64,000 bases of DNA from Berberis thunbergii (Eukaryota > Streptophyta > Magnoliopsida > Ranunculales > Berberidaceae). The translations under genes were made by a program, and so were the position numbers. Below are positions 10,960 through 21,815 of the stretch, piece after piece. The notes beneath the pieces were generated by a model that made no database searches, was not told the DNA's origin, and saw nothing but the letters and a program-made list of their open reading frames with translations. The stretch's first letter is position 1. Every line of letters begins with the position of its first letter. The stretch is taken from the NCBI GenBank assembly GCA_003290165.1, contig QNQO01000541.1, positions 496,001 through 560,000 on the forward strand, read 5' to 3'.

Positions 10960-13900
10960 TTAAAATTCCAGTAAACTCTTCAGGTTGGGGTTGTCTTTCA
11001 AGATGCTTTCATACACAGTGGGAGTTTCCTTTTTATCGACATTAGTGTTCAAGCCTCTTTGAGTATGTAGAACTACATGCCACCCGTCATTTGATTGATC
11101 TTTCGAATAAAATACCCCACTTGCTTCTTGAGCTAAAATGAATGGATCCTCTTCCACCTTTCTTTTGTCTTTTAGCTTCGACAAGTTTACCATCTCATGG
11201 TTCCAAATTGGGTCCACCTTATATGCATTTTTCTTATCTTCCACTTTGACCCAATCATAATAGAAGACAGTTTCTTTGAAATCTATGTAGTCTGGCACCA
11301 GTATGTCTCTAACAACTCCATACCATTTGACTAGTTAGTCCTTTGGCCTCTTATCTTTCTTACTAGCAACAAAATGAGCAATGGCATCCATGGAGACACC
11401 ATTATCTTGTGTCGCCAAACATTCATCCGAAGAACTTGTCGCAAATGTGAAACCATTTACACAATATTTTGGATATCGGGTTGCCAAAAATTGTGGACCA
11501 TTGGCTAACCTCCAAAATGTGGTATTTGTTTCCCAAGCCTTCTCCAACTACGTTGTAAAACAAATCATCTTAGAACTGAAATTTAAAAAAAAAATTATAT
11601 ATATATATATATATATATATGAATAAATACACATTATAAAATACCTCATTACACAACCAAGGAATAAAATCAGTGGCTTTCTCAACAATTTTCCTTGACG
11701 CCAACCCCATGCAATATTCATTGTATTTTCTGCACAAGTTACCATATAATCATAATTCTATATTTCTAGTTATAAAAAAAACTAAAATGTTATATATCTT
11801 ACTCTTCCCAATCACTCTAATCAGCAAGTGCATTGAAAACCCATCTTCGAGCTTGTTTAAATTGTACATTATTTAGCATATAGTTTTTTCCTTTATCCAA
11901 TGGCTTTTCATCGGCATATTCATCATCTACATCAAGCCACTCCCATTGACTGTGTTTGTGAGTTCCAAACCGTGGCTTTGTCATATACTCCATGCAGTAT
12001 GTAACAGATTCATCTACAAGGTATGATTCTGCTATTGATCATTCTATGTATCTCAAAGTTTTAGCATAGTCTTTGTATCGTTTCATTAACCTATCAATCA
12101 TAAATGAAATGATAAATTAGTAGATAATATAATAAGATAACGTGATGATGTGCACTAAAATTAGAAAAATTATTTACAGCTCAAAGGGATACATCCATCG
12201 ATATCGAACTGGACCACCAAGCATCGCTTCCTCGGTTAGATGAGCCATGCAATGCACACTTATAACAAAGAATGAAGGCGGAAGCTCCTTTTCAAGGACA
12301 CAAATTGCCTCAATCACACCTTTGTGTGCCAATTGAAGATCTGTTTTGTTGATATCTTTAGCACATAAGATATTAAAGAATAAGCTAATTCTTTGAATAT
12401 CAATTCTTAAATCTTTATCCTTCTTGTCACGAAAAACATGTCTAAGCAAAACTGGAAGTAAATGTTGCATAATGACATGGTAGTCATGTAACTTCAGTCC
12501 TCTTAGCTCCAGGGGATTGCCAAGAACACAATTACTCAACTTGGATGAAAATCCACTCGGCAATTTCAACTCTTTTAGTGTATTCATAAATACTTTTTTT
12601 TTCTTTCTTGGTCAAGGCAAATGATGCTTTTGGCATTGAAGTTTTTCCCGTTTCATTGTCATGACTCAACCAATATCTCTTATGAGTTCCCATGTCTTTC
12701 ATATCTTTTCGAGCATTCTCACCATCCTTTGTTTTCTTAGAGACATTCAACAATATGTTCAATAAGTGTTCAATGACATTCTTTTCAGTATGCATCACAT
12801 CAATATTATGTCGTAGCTCAACAAACTTTCAGTAGGGCAAATCAAATAAAATGGACCTTCTAGACCACGGTGGCGTAATGTTATTGGTTGGTTCATCATT
12901 GACGTTATCATTATCAACCATATTCTTGCGCTTTTGGCCACTAAACCTACCTTGTGTAGAACTACCTTCCAAAATTTCCACTATCATTCGTTCAACTTCT
13001 TCGCCAGATAATCGTCGTGAAGCACGACGATGTTCAACATCTTTGTTGAATCCCTTGTCATCTCTAAACTTGAGTTTTGTAGGTAAAAAACGTCGATGGC
13101 TTCTATAGCATATCTTCCGACTGCTTGAAAGACGTTCAAATTCTACATCATCAACACAAATAGGGCATGCATTATGACCATGAACATTACAACCAGCTAG
13201 AGTCCCATAAGCAGGAAAGTCATGGATACCCCAAAACAACATTGCTTTCAACCGAAAATTGCTTTTAGTACACACATCCCAAGTAGAAACACCATCTGCC
13301 CACAATTCCTTCAACTCTTCTACTAATGGCTCTAGGTAAACATCAATATTCTTTTCGGGTGCTTTTGACCCTGATATTAACAAGGTTAACAAACAAAACT
13401 CCTTTTTTCATGCATTAAGAAGGTTGAAGATTCAAAGGTGCTATTATTAATGGCCAACAACTATAAGCATTACTTAGATTTTCACGTGGGTTAAAACCAT
13501 CAGTCGATATTGCACGTCTCAAATTCCTACTATCAGAGGCAAACTCTGGCCATCTCATATTTGTTGAAGTCCATTGTGCCGAATCACATGGATGTCTCAT
13601 CAAATTTCCATCTGACAAGCATCCTTGTGCCAAGTCATTGCTTCACCAATCCACGGTATGCTAAAAAATCTTTTCAACCTTGGAATCAATGGAAAATACT
13701 TTACAACCTTTTTAGCTTCTTTCCTGTATACCTTGCCAGACTCGTTGTCATCGACATCCACATAAACCTTATACCTACCAGAACCACATTTTGGACAAGT
13801 AACCAGACCCTCATATTTTTTCCAATAGAGTATGCATACATTGGCACATGCTTGTATTGTGTTACATTCCATCCCCATATATTTAATTGTGTTTTTCATG

Positions 13901-14583
13901 TTTGGGTAGTTATCTGGCAAATTACAATCATCCGGCAATAAATTTTTTAGCCACTTTAACAACATCGTCACACTATTACCACTCCAACTAAAACGAGTCT
14001 TGAAATTTTGCAATTCAATAATGGTGGACAACATGATCTTATCCTTGGGACACCCATTGTACAAAGGCACAGTCGTTTTTTTCTTATACTTTTGATGCTT
14101 CTTGTTCATAACTGTCTCAGGTTCACAAAAAAGTTCCGGACCACCTTCTTGATTACCGCCAAAACATTCTTCGATGGTGTCATTCAAGTCATTTATCCCA
14201 TCATCAGCCTCCACAATTTTCATGTTGAGGAATACATCATCAACTAGGTCGCTCATCCTAGGATATTCAAAGGCATCATCAGGTTCAACCACTTTTGTCA
14301 TAGGTACACCAATCACCTGTTTGTTTATATTCTCTCCATGATGTATCCACGTGACATAATTGGTATCAATGCCATGGCTTAACAAATGAACACCTATGTC
14401 GTCAACACTAATGTTTCCCCTTGAGTTCCTACATCGAACACATGGGCAAGGAAAAAGACTCTCTCCATTTGCATTATCCTCAACTACTTTTTGGAATTGC
14501 CTAACGCCGTTTATATACATTGCACTTCCACGTTTGTTCATCCATGACTTATCTAAAGGAATTGTTGACATTTCTACACACAA
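10960..14583 (-). pseudogene. TNP2-type CACTA transposase (degenerate)
   Basis: Starts at an ATG at 14583 (MCVEMSTIPLDKSWMNKRGS), giving the Transpos_assoc domain with cysteines in LFPCPCVRCRNSRG. The Transposase_21 (tnp2) core follows: YNGCPKDKIMLSTI, VTCPKCGSGRYKV and AMTWHKDA, then after a frameshift near 13620 FASDSRNLRRAISTDGFNP. After another shift near 13400 come KNIDVYLEPLVEELKELWAD and DFPAYGTLAGCNVHGHNACP. DUF4218 lies at 12587-12174 (SVHCMAHLTEEAMLGGPVRY) and continues at 12110-11880 with GTHKHSQWEWLD. A DUF4216 segment (11547-10960) has YCVNGFTFATSSSDE and FKETVFYYDWVKVED. It would cut the element's ends. At least two frameshifts and a stop around 11333 make this copy defective. 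Confidence 0.88.
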
Positions 14584-14599
14584 AAAATTAAAAGATTAA

Positions 14600-15980
14600 C
14601 TTTAGTCAAACACTCATGAAAATTAAAAGATTGAGAGTGACACTTTTATGAAGATAACTTCCATAGGAACCATACCATGAGGAGGGTATCTTCTCCTTAA
14701 TCATCTCCCTTTGAGGCCCATGAATTGGCATAAGAAGCAAATTAGTTTACTAGAATAATATCTAAGAGTGTCCGCTTAATCAACTAGTATTCAATAGACA
14801 TGGAATACATGGGAGTACCCTACTACCTCCATCTTTCCAATTAGTTTCAATTCATCTGATACCAATTTTGCACCCAGGACTACTAGGTTTCAGAAAATAA
14901 ACTAAACTTACAGTCTAGAATAGATAGTTGAACATAGGAGAAAGAACATATAGAAATAGTAAAACACACAGATAAAAATAGACAAGAATAACAATAATCA
15001 TTTGAAGATAATTCTTTGAACAGTTCAAGAGAACGGTGCCGATACTAGGTTACCGCTAGTATAACGAGGTGTTCATCCAAGAATTGTTCTTAGAATTGTT
15101 TTGAGAAAACAAATAGAAATAAAGATATGTTTTTATTGACACTACCTCCATCTTTCCAATCAGTTTCAGTTCATCAGCGATTTAATATCCTGAGGAGTCC
15201 AGCTGTGTAATTGCAATTTTTGCTCCTTGAAGATTGCATGAGATTGGTTCCACAAGTTAGGTTTCAATATTTCAAGGCAATGTTCAAAGGGTTACATGCT
15301 TCATAGCTTAATTTTTCTAGGATTTAAGTTTAATGTAAAATTGCTTACTATTTTAGCAGACCAATCTCAAGGGAGTTTTTGAAAAACAGAAAAATTGTCA
15401 GGTATAAGGTCTACTATACAGTCCATACTAGATATAGGCTCAAGTAAAAGAAGGTCACCCAAAATAATAATGATAATAATAATATTAGTAATAATAATAA
15501 TAATAAGGGTTAGTTGTGATTTACACCTATAATAAATAGCTAATATGAGATCACCCGAATAGATATCCATATTGCAGTCATAACCAAGACTAATAGTTTC
15601 CGTCCCTCGACTGTTAAACACCTCACGTGCCTAATTTTGTTGACAAAATTACCCTTGAGTAAAGAGAGGATGAGAGGGGAAGGTGGCAATGGCGCTGGGT
15701 GGTGATGAACCGATCATAGATGGGGAAAGATAGGGTCAGCGGCTAGCAGTGGGGAGGTGGTGAATTGCTGATGCAAAGAGAGAAAAATATGAGGGGAGGG
15801 GATCTGGGGTGGTGACAAACTGAAGAGAGAAGGAAAAAGGAGGGAGGGTGGCCAACTGAAATCATACCTCAATAAAATAAGAATTCTCAGCCTCATTAAA
15901 TGTGTTTATGAAGTATGAACTTAAACAAATTATTCTTCAATCATACCTCAATAAAAGATAAGTTGAGAATTCAACATATA
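14600..15980. other. CACTA internal non-coding region
   Basis: No gene recognised. It lies upstream of the TNP2 start on the minus strand. CTACCTCCATCTTTCCAAT occurs twice (about 14821 and 15143), with similar flanks. An (AAT)n microsatellite is at 15466-15507. A purine-rich block at 15660-15850 (runs of GGGGAGG) gives a short proline/serine-rich minus ORF that I regard as chance. Confidence 0.5.
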
Positions 15981-15981
15981 C

Positions 15982-16274
15982 CTTATCCTCTTCGAGTTTC
16001 TAACGGATCTTCTCCCTTACTTTTCTCTCTTCCTCCTCTGCTTTCCGCAAGGCAATTATCCTACAATAGGAAAATGAATCTATTTTAGTTTTAGGGGGCA
16101 AACAAATAAATTGCACAGAAATGGGTGAAATGAAACAAGATAATGGTGAAGACTGAAGACAATAAAACATTTTCCAACCAAAATTTTTTTTCGTATCAAG
16201 ACAAACTGTTTTCTTTCTTTATCTTCCTCAATCCGCTTTGCTTCAAGAAGTTCCTTACCTATACGAATTCTCTC
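15982..16274 (-). pseudogene. UBA/UBX-family (SAKS1/UBXN1-like) gene fragment inside the CACTA element
   Basis: Two short exons joined by canonical introns. Exon A (16274-16207, 68 nt, after TTTGTAG) encodes ERIRIGKELLEAKRIEEDKE. Exon B (16060-15982, 79 nt, after ATTGTAG, donor GTATAT) encodes IIALRKAEEEERKVREKIR, then a TAG stop, then KLEEDK. The phases fit (2+1). This pattern of charged helices is the linker of the plant UBA-UBX protein family related to human UBXN1, which binds ubiquitin and p97/CDC48. I recognise it by the ERIRIGKELLEAKR and ALRKAE motifs from family knowledge. The N-terminal zinc finger, UBA and the C-terminal part are not visible. The TAG falls where the family has a glutamine, so a C-to-T change in CAG is likely. 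It lies in the transposase orientation. Confidence 0.75.
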
Positions 16275-17436
16275 CTACAAATAACGGTACTATTAGGTTA
16301 GACATTATTAATGCCTGACCAAAAATAGCAACAAAATCAACAGAATGCAAAACTCTTTCAAATTTTGGCCAAAATATGTCCTAGAACTATGCATCAACCA
16401 AGTTGAAATCCTAAAGAGGGAAAATAAAAAAAGGGAAAAGTCTAATACATCTTAAATAGTCAGTAGGTTATAGTGATTACTTAAAAGCATTAGCTGTAAA
16501 GCCATTAACCTATTAATATTTACATCCTCTTCCATTATGTTTGTTTTTTTTTCAATCGTTTTTTAAATGGCCTTATATAATATACATCAAGTAACTACAT
16601 TAAAATTGGCCATAGATTAATAGAGCTTATATAAACACACCTAATGAATGAGTGAGACAATCAAACTTGGGAAGTCGACTTACAATGTGAAAAACAAAGT
16701 GCAAGTAAGAAGAGAAAATGTCAATATATTCTGTAAGATGAATTAAATCCATAACTATGCAACTTCCCAATCCCATAATAAAATTTTGAATTAGAAAGAA
16801 AAAGACAAGTCATTGGTGAACCATAAAATGTCAATGCTCGGAACACCAACAATTAAAGCCATTTTTATATTAAAAACACGCTTCGTTTTGTTACTATCCA
16901 AATGATCGGCCCAAAAAAAAACTCGCAAAGTGTATCTCAATTTCTATCACTATTGTGTATTACTTTCAAATAGTTTGTTTGAGAAGAACAGCTCAGCCGT
17001 AGCTATTCAAATTTCTATCAGGAAATATTAAGCAGATCAAAATTAAACAGATTCAACAAATTTCTGTGTGTTTGTTTGATGAACTATTAAGCAGGAAACT
17101 AAACAGATTCACTTCTTCTTCTTCTTTCTCTTCACACTCTCCTCTGCTCCTCTCTCTCACTCTGATTTCTAATAAACCCTAAAATGAAAGCATCAACAAA
17201 GGTTTATCAAACAATCAATAGAATCATGCATCAACAAAGGGCTAAAACATTACTTCAATCTAACATGTCTTGAAAAAATTTAAGAACTGAAGAAGTAAAA
17301 AACAAATGCATTACTAGACCAAGCCATTCCCCGGCCCGAAAGATCCTCCAGTACTGATTGATTATGGTTCACTTCTTCTTCTTTCTCTTCACACTCTCCT
17401 CTGCTCCTCTCTCTGACTCTGATTTTCTAAGGAACC
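16275..17436. other. CACTA 5' region without a gene
   Basis: No coding feature seen upstream of the UBX-like fragment. A direct duplication of about 75 bases (CTTCTTTCTCTTCACACTCT and neighbours) occurs at about 17105-17180 and 17365-17440. Read on the minus strand it is a purine-rich GAGAGGAGCAGAGGAGAG tract, plausibly the transcribed leader or promoter of the transposase. Confidence 0.45.
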
Positions 17437-17924
17437 CTAAAATGAAAATGGAAGGAGGCGAAACCAAACCGTGAAAGTGTTCTCCACAATATGATTTGAA
17501 ACGAAAATGGTCGACACTTTCCTCTGCGCCAATTTTTTTCGCAATAGGTCGAAACTCTTTTTCGCAATGAGTGTGCAACACTGTTTTAATTTCCCCAATT
17601 TTTTTCGCCAAAGCGCGAAACCCGTTTTCGCTAGAGTGCGAAACTCCTCTCTCCACACAAGCGGCACGTGCAAAACACTCTTGTTTAGCCATGGTTTTTG
17701 GCCTTTGCCCATTATAGCAACGGTTTTTGGCCGTGGCAAATGAACCCACTGTTTAGAGCCGTGGCCAGCTTTTGGGTAGTGATTAAAGCCACGGTTTGTT
17801 ATTTTTATAGCCACGATTTTAGGCCGTTGGCCAAGATATCCACGGTTTTTTGCCGTGGCAAACAAACTAATGGTTTAGAGCCGTGGCCATCTCCATGTAG
17901 CTAAATAGGCCTTTTGGTGTAGTG
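17437..17924 (-). repeat. CACTA 5' subterminal repeats and terminal inverted repeat
   Basis: The outermost bases read CACTACACCAAAAGGCC on the minus strand. Inside are repeated, mutually inverted copies of GCCACGGTTTTTGGCCGTGG (about 17690-17890), joined by GTTTAGAGCCGTGGCCA twice. A second repeat type, TTTTTCGCxxxAGxxCGAAAC, recurs at about 17525-17645. Arrays like these are where the TNP1-type protein binds in En/Spm elements. Confidence 0.85.
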
Positions 17925-18110
17925 TTGCCTTCGGCCACTAAAAAGGCGGTCTTTGACAATTTAACATTTGTTTTGCAGGTCACATTTACTGGAAAACAGA
18001 TTTTGGACGCATCAGTTTGGCATCGCCCAATACGTCAGACCAACGAAATAAAAATTGAAACGAACAAGTCAGCCTACTCTAATTTATACCTGATCAGGAA
18101 ATAGAAGTGT
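17925..18110 (+). repeat. 3' end of a gypsy LTR plus primer binding site (fragment)
   Basis: 17925-18014 matches the last 85-90 bases of the LTR at 24937-25461 (shared GCAATxTAACATTTGTTTTGCAG and TTTTGGACGCATCA). It is followed by GTTTGGCATCGCCCAA at the primer-binding position. The rest of the LTR is absent because the CACTA end abuts at 17924. It is probably the 5' LTR of a plus-strand gypsy element whose right end may be the 24937 LTR. A short direct repeat (AAGTCAGCCTACTCTAATTT, then AAGTCAACCTACTCCAATTT) at about 18066 and 18119 marks the break to the next fragment. Confidence 0.75.
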
Positions 18111-19158
18111 AAATGTATAAGTCAACCTACTCCAATTTATCTTGAGGGAGCTCATTATTCTTGACATTTCCCTGTTGGAATTCTACTAGGGCTTCGTCGC
18201 TTCCTTGAGTTCAGTCAGTGAAATTTTGTTGGGGCTATGTCAGAGCAAGGTCGGCTGGCAGAATGCGTTCCTGGGTGATTTTCTCCAACATCTTTGTCAT
18301 GTAATTCATCTGGCCCAGGAGCAAATCCACCCGAGGGTCTGTGGCAACGTTGCCGGATGCTAGGGTTTTCTGGACTACTACGTGTTGCAGATCTAGATTC
18401 TCGGATGTTATTGATCCGGTGTTTTGGGCTGCTTATTCTCCTCTAGCTGTCAGTGATGCATTGGTAGGAGAGTTGTCGTGATCATTATTGGATTGAGGAT
18501 CTGCAGACTGCATTATTTTCTCTGATTGTTTGTTGATATTTTGTCAGGTTGTGGTGAGCTTTGTCAATGTGTGTTCTATTTTTAGAAAGGAAATTCATTC
18601 TTCCCCACATATGGCGCCAAACAAATGTGTCCAAAAATCGTCATCATATGAGTTTGACCTGCAAAACAATCGTTAGACTGCTAAGGACCAACTTTTTTGT
18701 GGCTGAAGGCTCTTCGATGCTTAAGTCAGTAACTCTATTGGAAGAATGATGTAAATCTGGACAAAACTCGGTGAAATTTGCATACCTGTGTCAAATATTC
18801 TCTTTACTTTTTAAATAGTCGTAATTAATTCTACGTGTGACTTATGCATGTGAGGTGCAACGGAAGGAGATGTTTCTTGTAACAGTCTTTTCCTTAATGG
18901 ATATGCGTTCCGGGAGGCGTAACTCCAAACATTCCTCTTCATTATGAGAGAACTCATGTCGAGCCTGGATCTGGGTTCTGATTCGTTTGGGGCATGTTTG
19001 TATCTCCTTATTGGTGGACCTTGTCTGGGCCTTTATAATTGATTTTATTCTTCCTGGGCTTTATGAGCTGGCTCGATAAAGTGAGCGTTATATCCTCATG
19101 ATGAATCTATATGCCATTTGTATGGCTTTGATGATTAGTCTATTTTGATGTATCATCA
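18111..19158 (-). mobile_element. Truncated Ty3/gypsy element: LTR plus start of gag
   Basis: The minus-strand LTR runs from 19158 (TGATGATACATCAAAATA) to about 18623, 536 bases. It is related to the 24937-25461 LTR, including the AAGTCAGTAACT-type block near 18725. Next to it is a primer binding region reading TTGGCGCCATATGTGGGGAAG on the minus strand (18620-18600). The leader and N-terminal gag follow to about 18111, with a readable piece GQMNYMTKMLEKITQERILP near 18290-18230, then a stop. Everything downstream of gag is missing. Confidence 0.75.
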
Positions 19159-19879
19159 GTGTTCATTAGATAACTCAGAGTACTGCATTTTTTATGTTTT
19201 GATGAACTCGAGAATTGGTCTCGGTCGAGCATATAAGTTGGCCAAAAGTCAGAGTCGCTACCTTGTTGTCTTTGTGGGACAGATTTGTGCTACTTTAGTA
19301 AATTGACCATAACGTGCTCATTTCAATACATTTTCAAGTGATTGAAATTGTGTTGATAGATAACTCGGAGTACTACAATTTTCGTGTTTCATGTGCTTGA
19401 GAATTGTTCTCGATCGAGCATATAAGTTGAACCAAAGTAAGGGATAATACCCTATTTTCAGGAGACAAGGAGGGTGAAAGAGGTGGCGGGGTGGTGGTGG
19501 TGTTTGATGGAGAAAAGATGGAGAAATGTGACGGTAGAGAAAGGGAGAGAAGTAGCGGTGGCAGGGTGGTGGGGATGATGGCATTGTCTGGTGGAGAAGA
19601 GATGGAGGGAGGCGAAGAAGGGAAGAGAAGAAGATGAAGATAGGGGAGGAGAGAAAAAAATTTTAATTTTGAGTTTGTATTGGTGATGTGGGAAAAAAAT
19701 AGATGTGGGAGAGAAAAAGTTGATATGATGGTGTTGGACACTACTTTAGGTGGTGTGAAACAGTCGCTGCCTAATTAATATTAGATGTAAGTTTTTTGCT
19801 CCCTCGATGGGAATGTAAATTTATTAATAGAAAACTCAATATGAAGGCCCACAAATTAGCACGATCTCTAGGACAATCC
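19159..19879. repeat. Imperfect direct repeat and spacer
   Basis: A block of about 75 bases beginning GATAACTCAGAGTACTGCA at 19169 is repeated at 19359 (GATAACTCGGAGTACTACA), both ending GTCGAGCATATAAGTTG or close. The spacing is 190 bases. The remainder (19440-19740) is purine-rich GGTGG/GAGAAGATGGAG sequence without a recognisable gene. A poly-A run of about 19 is at 19925-19943. Confidence 0.6.
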
Positions 19880-20320
19880 TTATGTAAGATTTCTTCTGTT
19901 TAATGCATTAATGTTCTTAACCAACAAAAAAAAAAAAAAAACTTGTACCACTGTTAGAATGTATGGATATAGTTTTTGCTTAAACAATGTTGGATTGAAA
20001 AGGGATGTTACATGGCCTACAGTACCAAGAGTTCTCTCACAGTCCGCGCAATGATCATCTTTGTCTTGTGTTAAGAGCTCTGCTTTCTGAACACTGAAGT
20101 TGAGAGTTTTTTGTCCCTTCACAAAATTACCTGCATGCAAAACAAATTTAGCTTTAATATTCAGTAATCTCCATGTAATCAAACGGTTATGACTGATGAA
20201 TTCAAAATCAATGTCATTGTGGTGACTTCCTTTATGCACCAACCAAAAACTCGCTGTAAAAATGGATTCCTCGTTGTTTTTCACCCCATTAAATGATTTC
20301 GATACAGATAGATGTACCAA
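19880..20320 (-). CDS. Unidentified 146-residue open reading frame
   Basis: Open from an ATG at 20320 to 19880. Not recognised. It contains FTASFWLVHKGSHHNDIDFEF and a cysteine pair HCADCERTLGT, with a hydrophobic C-terminal third. The length is unusual for this AT-rich spacer, and composition is coding-like up to about residue 105. It could be an exon or exons of the same unidentified gene as the fragments at 21479-21815, or a fortuitous ORF. No promoter or splice evidence supports expression. A foldback MITE lies about 105 bases upstream. Confidence 0.3.
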   Translation of the reverse strand: MVHLSVSKSFNGVKNNEESIFTASFWLVHKGSHHNDIDFEFISHNRLITWRLLNIKAKFVLHAGNFVKGQKTLNFSVQKAELLTQDKDDHCADCERTLGTVGHVTSLFNPTLFKQKLYPYILTVVQVFFFFLLVKNINALNRRNLT

Positions 20321-20424
20321 TAGATATTTGGGTTATCGAAATGGCAAGCATTTTATAATCCATGATGGTTATCTCTGCGCCTTCCACCTGTTCTTAACAT
20401 CCTATGAAACACATGGTCTAAGCT

Positions 20425-20571
20425 AAAATGCTACATTGCCCGGCTGTATGCCCGACTATAGTGCACTGTAGCACCGTAGATATGCATCGAGATTGGAGTT
20501 GTCGCTTATCTCGATGCATATCTACGATGCTACAGTGCATTGGGCACTGTAGCCGGGCACTGTAGAATTTT
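20425..20571. repeat. Foldback MITE-like hairpin
   Basis: Long inverted repeat: left arm 20425-20492 and right arm about 20509-20571. The arms pair through AAATGCTACATTGCCCGGC, GCACTGTAGCACCGTAGATA and TGCATCGAGA against their complements, with a loop of about 16 bases. There is no coding capacity. A perfect flanking target duplication was not clear. Confidence 0.8.
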
Positions 20572-21478
20572 CCAAAATATTTTGCTACAAACTATCTAAA
20601 TTTTATGAAACAACTAAACACAAAGAAGCGTATGATCCTTTAGTTTCTGTCTTCTAGAATGGATGATTAGTATTAGGTTTATTGACAATTAAACTTCTAG
20701 AAGGTAGAGTGTCCCTTCATATTAATGGCCCAAAAATGAATGTGCCAAGCACCATAAAAGAATGCCACCATAGAAGCAATCCTTCTCTCCACATCCCAAA
20801 CCCTCTTGGAAACTCTATGGACTTGGAATGCCGGATTTCAAGCATTCATCTATAAACCCTTTAATCCCTTTTAAATCCCAAAAATGCCTTCCAACACTAG
20901 CAAGGGCTTGCAAACTCCTCTGACTTCATTAAATCAGATTAGATGGGTTGTCTGAAGAGGTGCACAAACACAATTAAACCTTCGCTTTTGAGGAACTGAT
21001 AAATCCTCAACTAACCTCTCTCCACCAACTAAAATATACTAACTTGGAAGTTTTTGAGGAATAAACTAGCAACATATACAAGTAGTGTCGATCCTAAAAT
21101 GCTGATTGTCAGAATACGAAAGCTTTGAACTTGAAGGTAATTGAACAAAATGAGAAGGAAAGATCAGTGACAAATTACGTACCCACTGCTTTTTCCTTCG
21201 TTGAAGGCAATTATAATAAAACGCTTCAAGGTGATGAGACCAGTTCTATAAAACTTTGGCAGTCAATCACAGCCAATTGAAACGAAAAACTTCTCAGAAA
21301 ACAATATGGCTGACTATCTGGCCCAGGAACTTGAATGCCTTTGCTGTCTCTCTTAAGCATCTATTCTTCTCTTCTCGTGACCAGTGCTATATTGATGAAA
21401 ATTTTAGAAATTCCACAACATTAACTTGGAGAAATGAATCACGCAAAATTTAGCATACTAAATTGTCTAAAGTATTAC
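20572..21478. other. Gene-free stretch
   Basis: No gene recognised. The sequence is unique-looking and not obviously LTR derived. It may hold intron sequence of the unidentified gene fragment at 21479-21815. The segment 21270-21350 on the minus strand reads KRDSKGIQVPGPDSQPY, which could be another exon, but I found no clear splice borders. Confidence 0.35.
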
Positions 21479-21815
21479 CTCTCCAAGCATGTTGAGATTC
21501 TCTCTTACATCTTTCAACGGTTCTAGTGCATCAACATCCCATCTGCAGAACTCCAGCTCCCTCCCTCCGAGAAGTTTCTCAAACACCTACCAAAAAATCA
21601 AGCACAGAAAAACATTCATCAAAAAAATTAAAAGATTCAAGTATCAAGGAAATAAGCAATGAAGGTAATATGACAGTTAGTAAAACTATAGAGAAAAAAT
21701 GTTTTGCCATCACAGAAATAAGCCATACTTGATTGGGTAGTAAGCCTCTTGGAGCAACCAACGCACCTGACCATGAAATGGATACGCGAAGATCTGAACG
21801 AGAAAAACTTCTCAA
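21479..21815 (-). pseudogene. Two exons of an unrecognised plant gene
   Basis: The upstream piece (from about 21815 to 21729) reads RSDLRVSISWSGALVAPRGL, then LPNQ before a GTATGG donor. The downstream exon (21586-21479, 108 nt, exactly 36 codons) starts after a GTAG acceptor with VFEKLLGGRELEFCRWDVDA and ends NLNMLGE before GTAATA. Both borders are phase 0, so the two exons join cleanly. I do not recognise the protein. No start or stop codon exons were found, so this is a fragment of a gene, stranded or captured between retrotransposon pieces. It has no feature of gag, pol or transposase. Confidence 0.55.

Larger units (their letters stand above)
9030..17924 (-). mobile_element. CACTA (En/Spm) DNA transposon with a captured gene fragment
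   Basis: The right (5') terminus is clear: on the minus strand it starts CACTACACCAAAAGGCC at 17924 and is followed inward by subterminal repeats built on CCACGGTTTTTGGCCGTGG. Transcribed leftward are a two-exon UBX-family fragment (16274-15982), a decayed TNP2 transposase (14583-10960) and a TNP1/Ptta-like gene (10690-9040). These are the two genes that mobilise CACTA elements: TNP2 cleaves the ends, TNP1 binds the subterminal repeats. The left terminus was not located, so the start given is only where coding sequence ends. The element sits against the last part of a gypsy LTR, with possible 3-bp duplication TTG at 17925-17927. Confidence 0.88.

Noticed and set aside
17369..17865. Two overlapping minus-strand ORFs of 126 and 142 codons
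   Set aside because: They arise from the CACTA subterminal repeats, which lack stops in some frames; the repetitive text is not protein-like.
19880..20320. Resemblance of DIDFEF to the catalytic box of GH16 xyloglucan enzymes
   Set aside because: Only a six-residue match. The preceding sequence lacks the spacing of catalytic residues and the rest does not resemble GH16.
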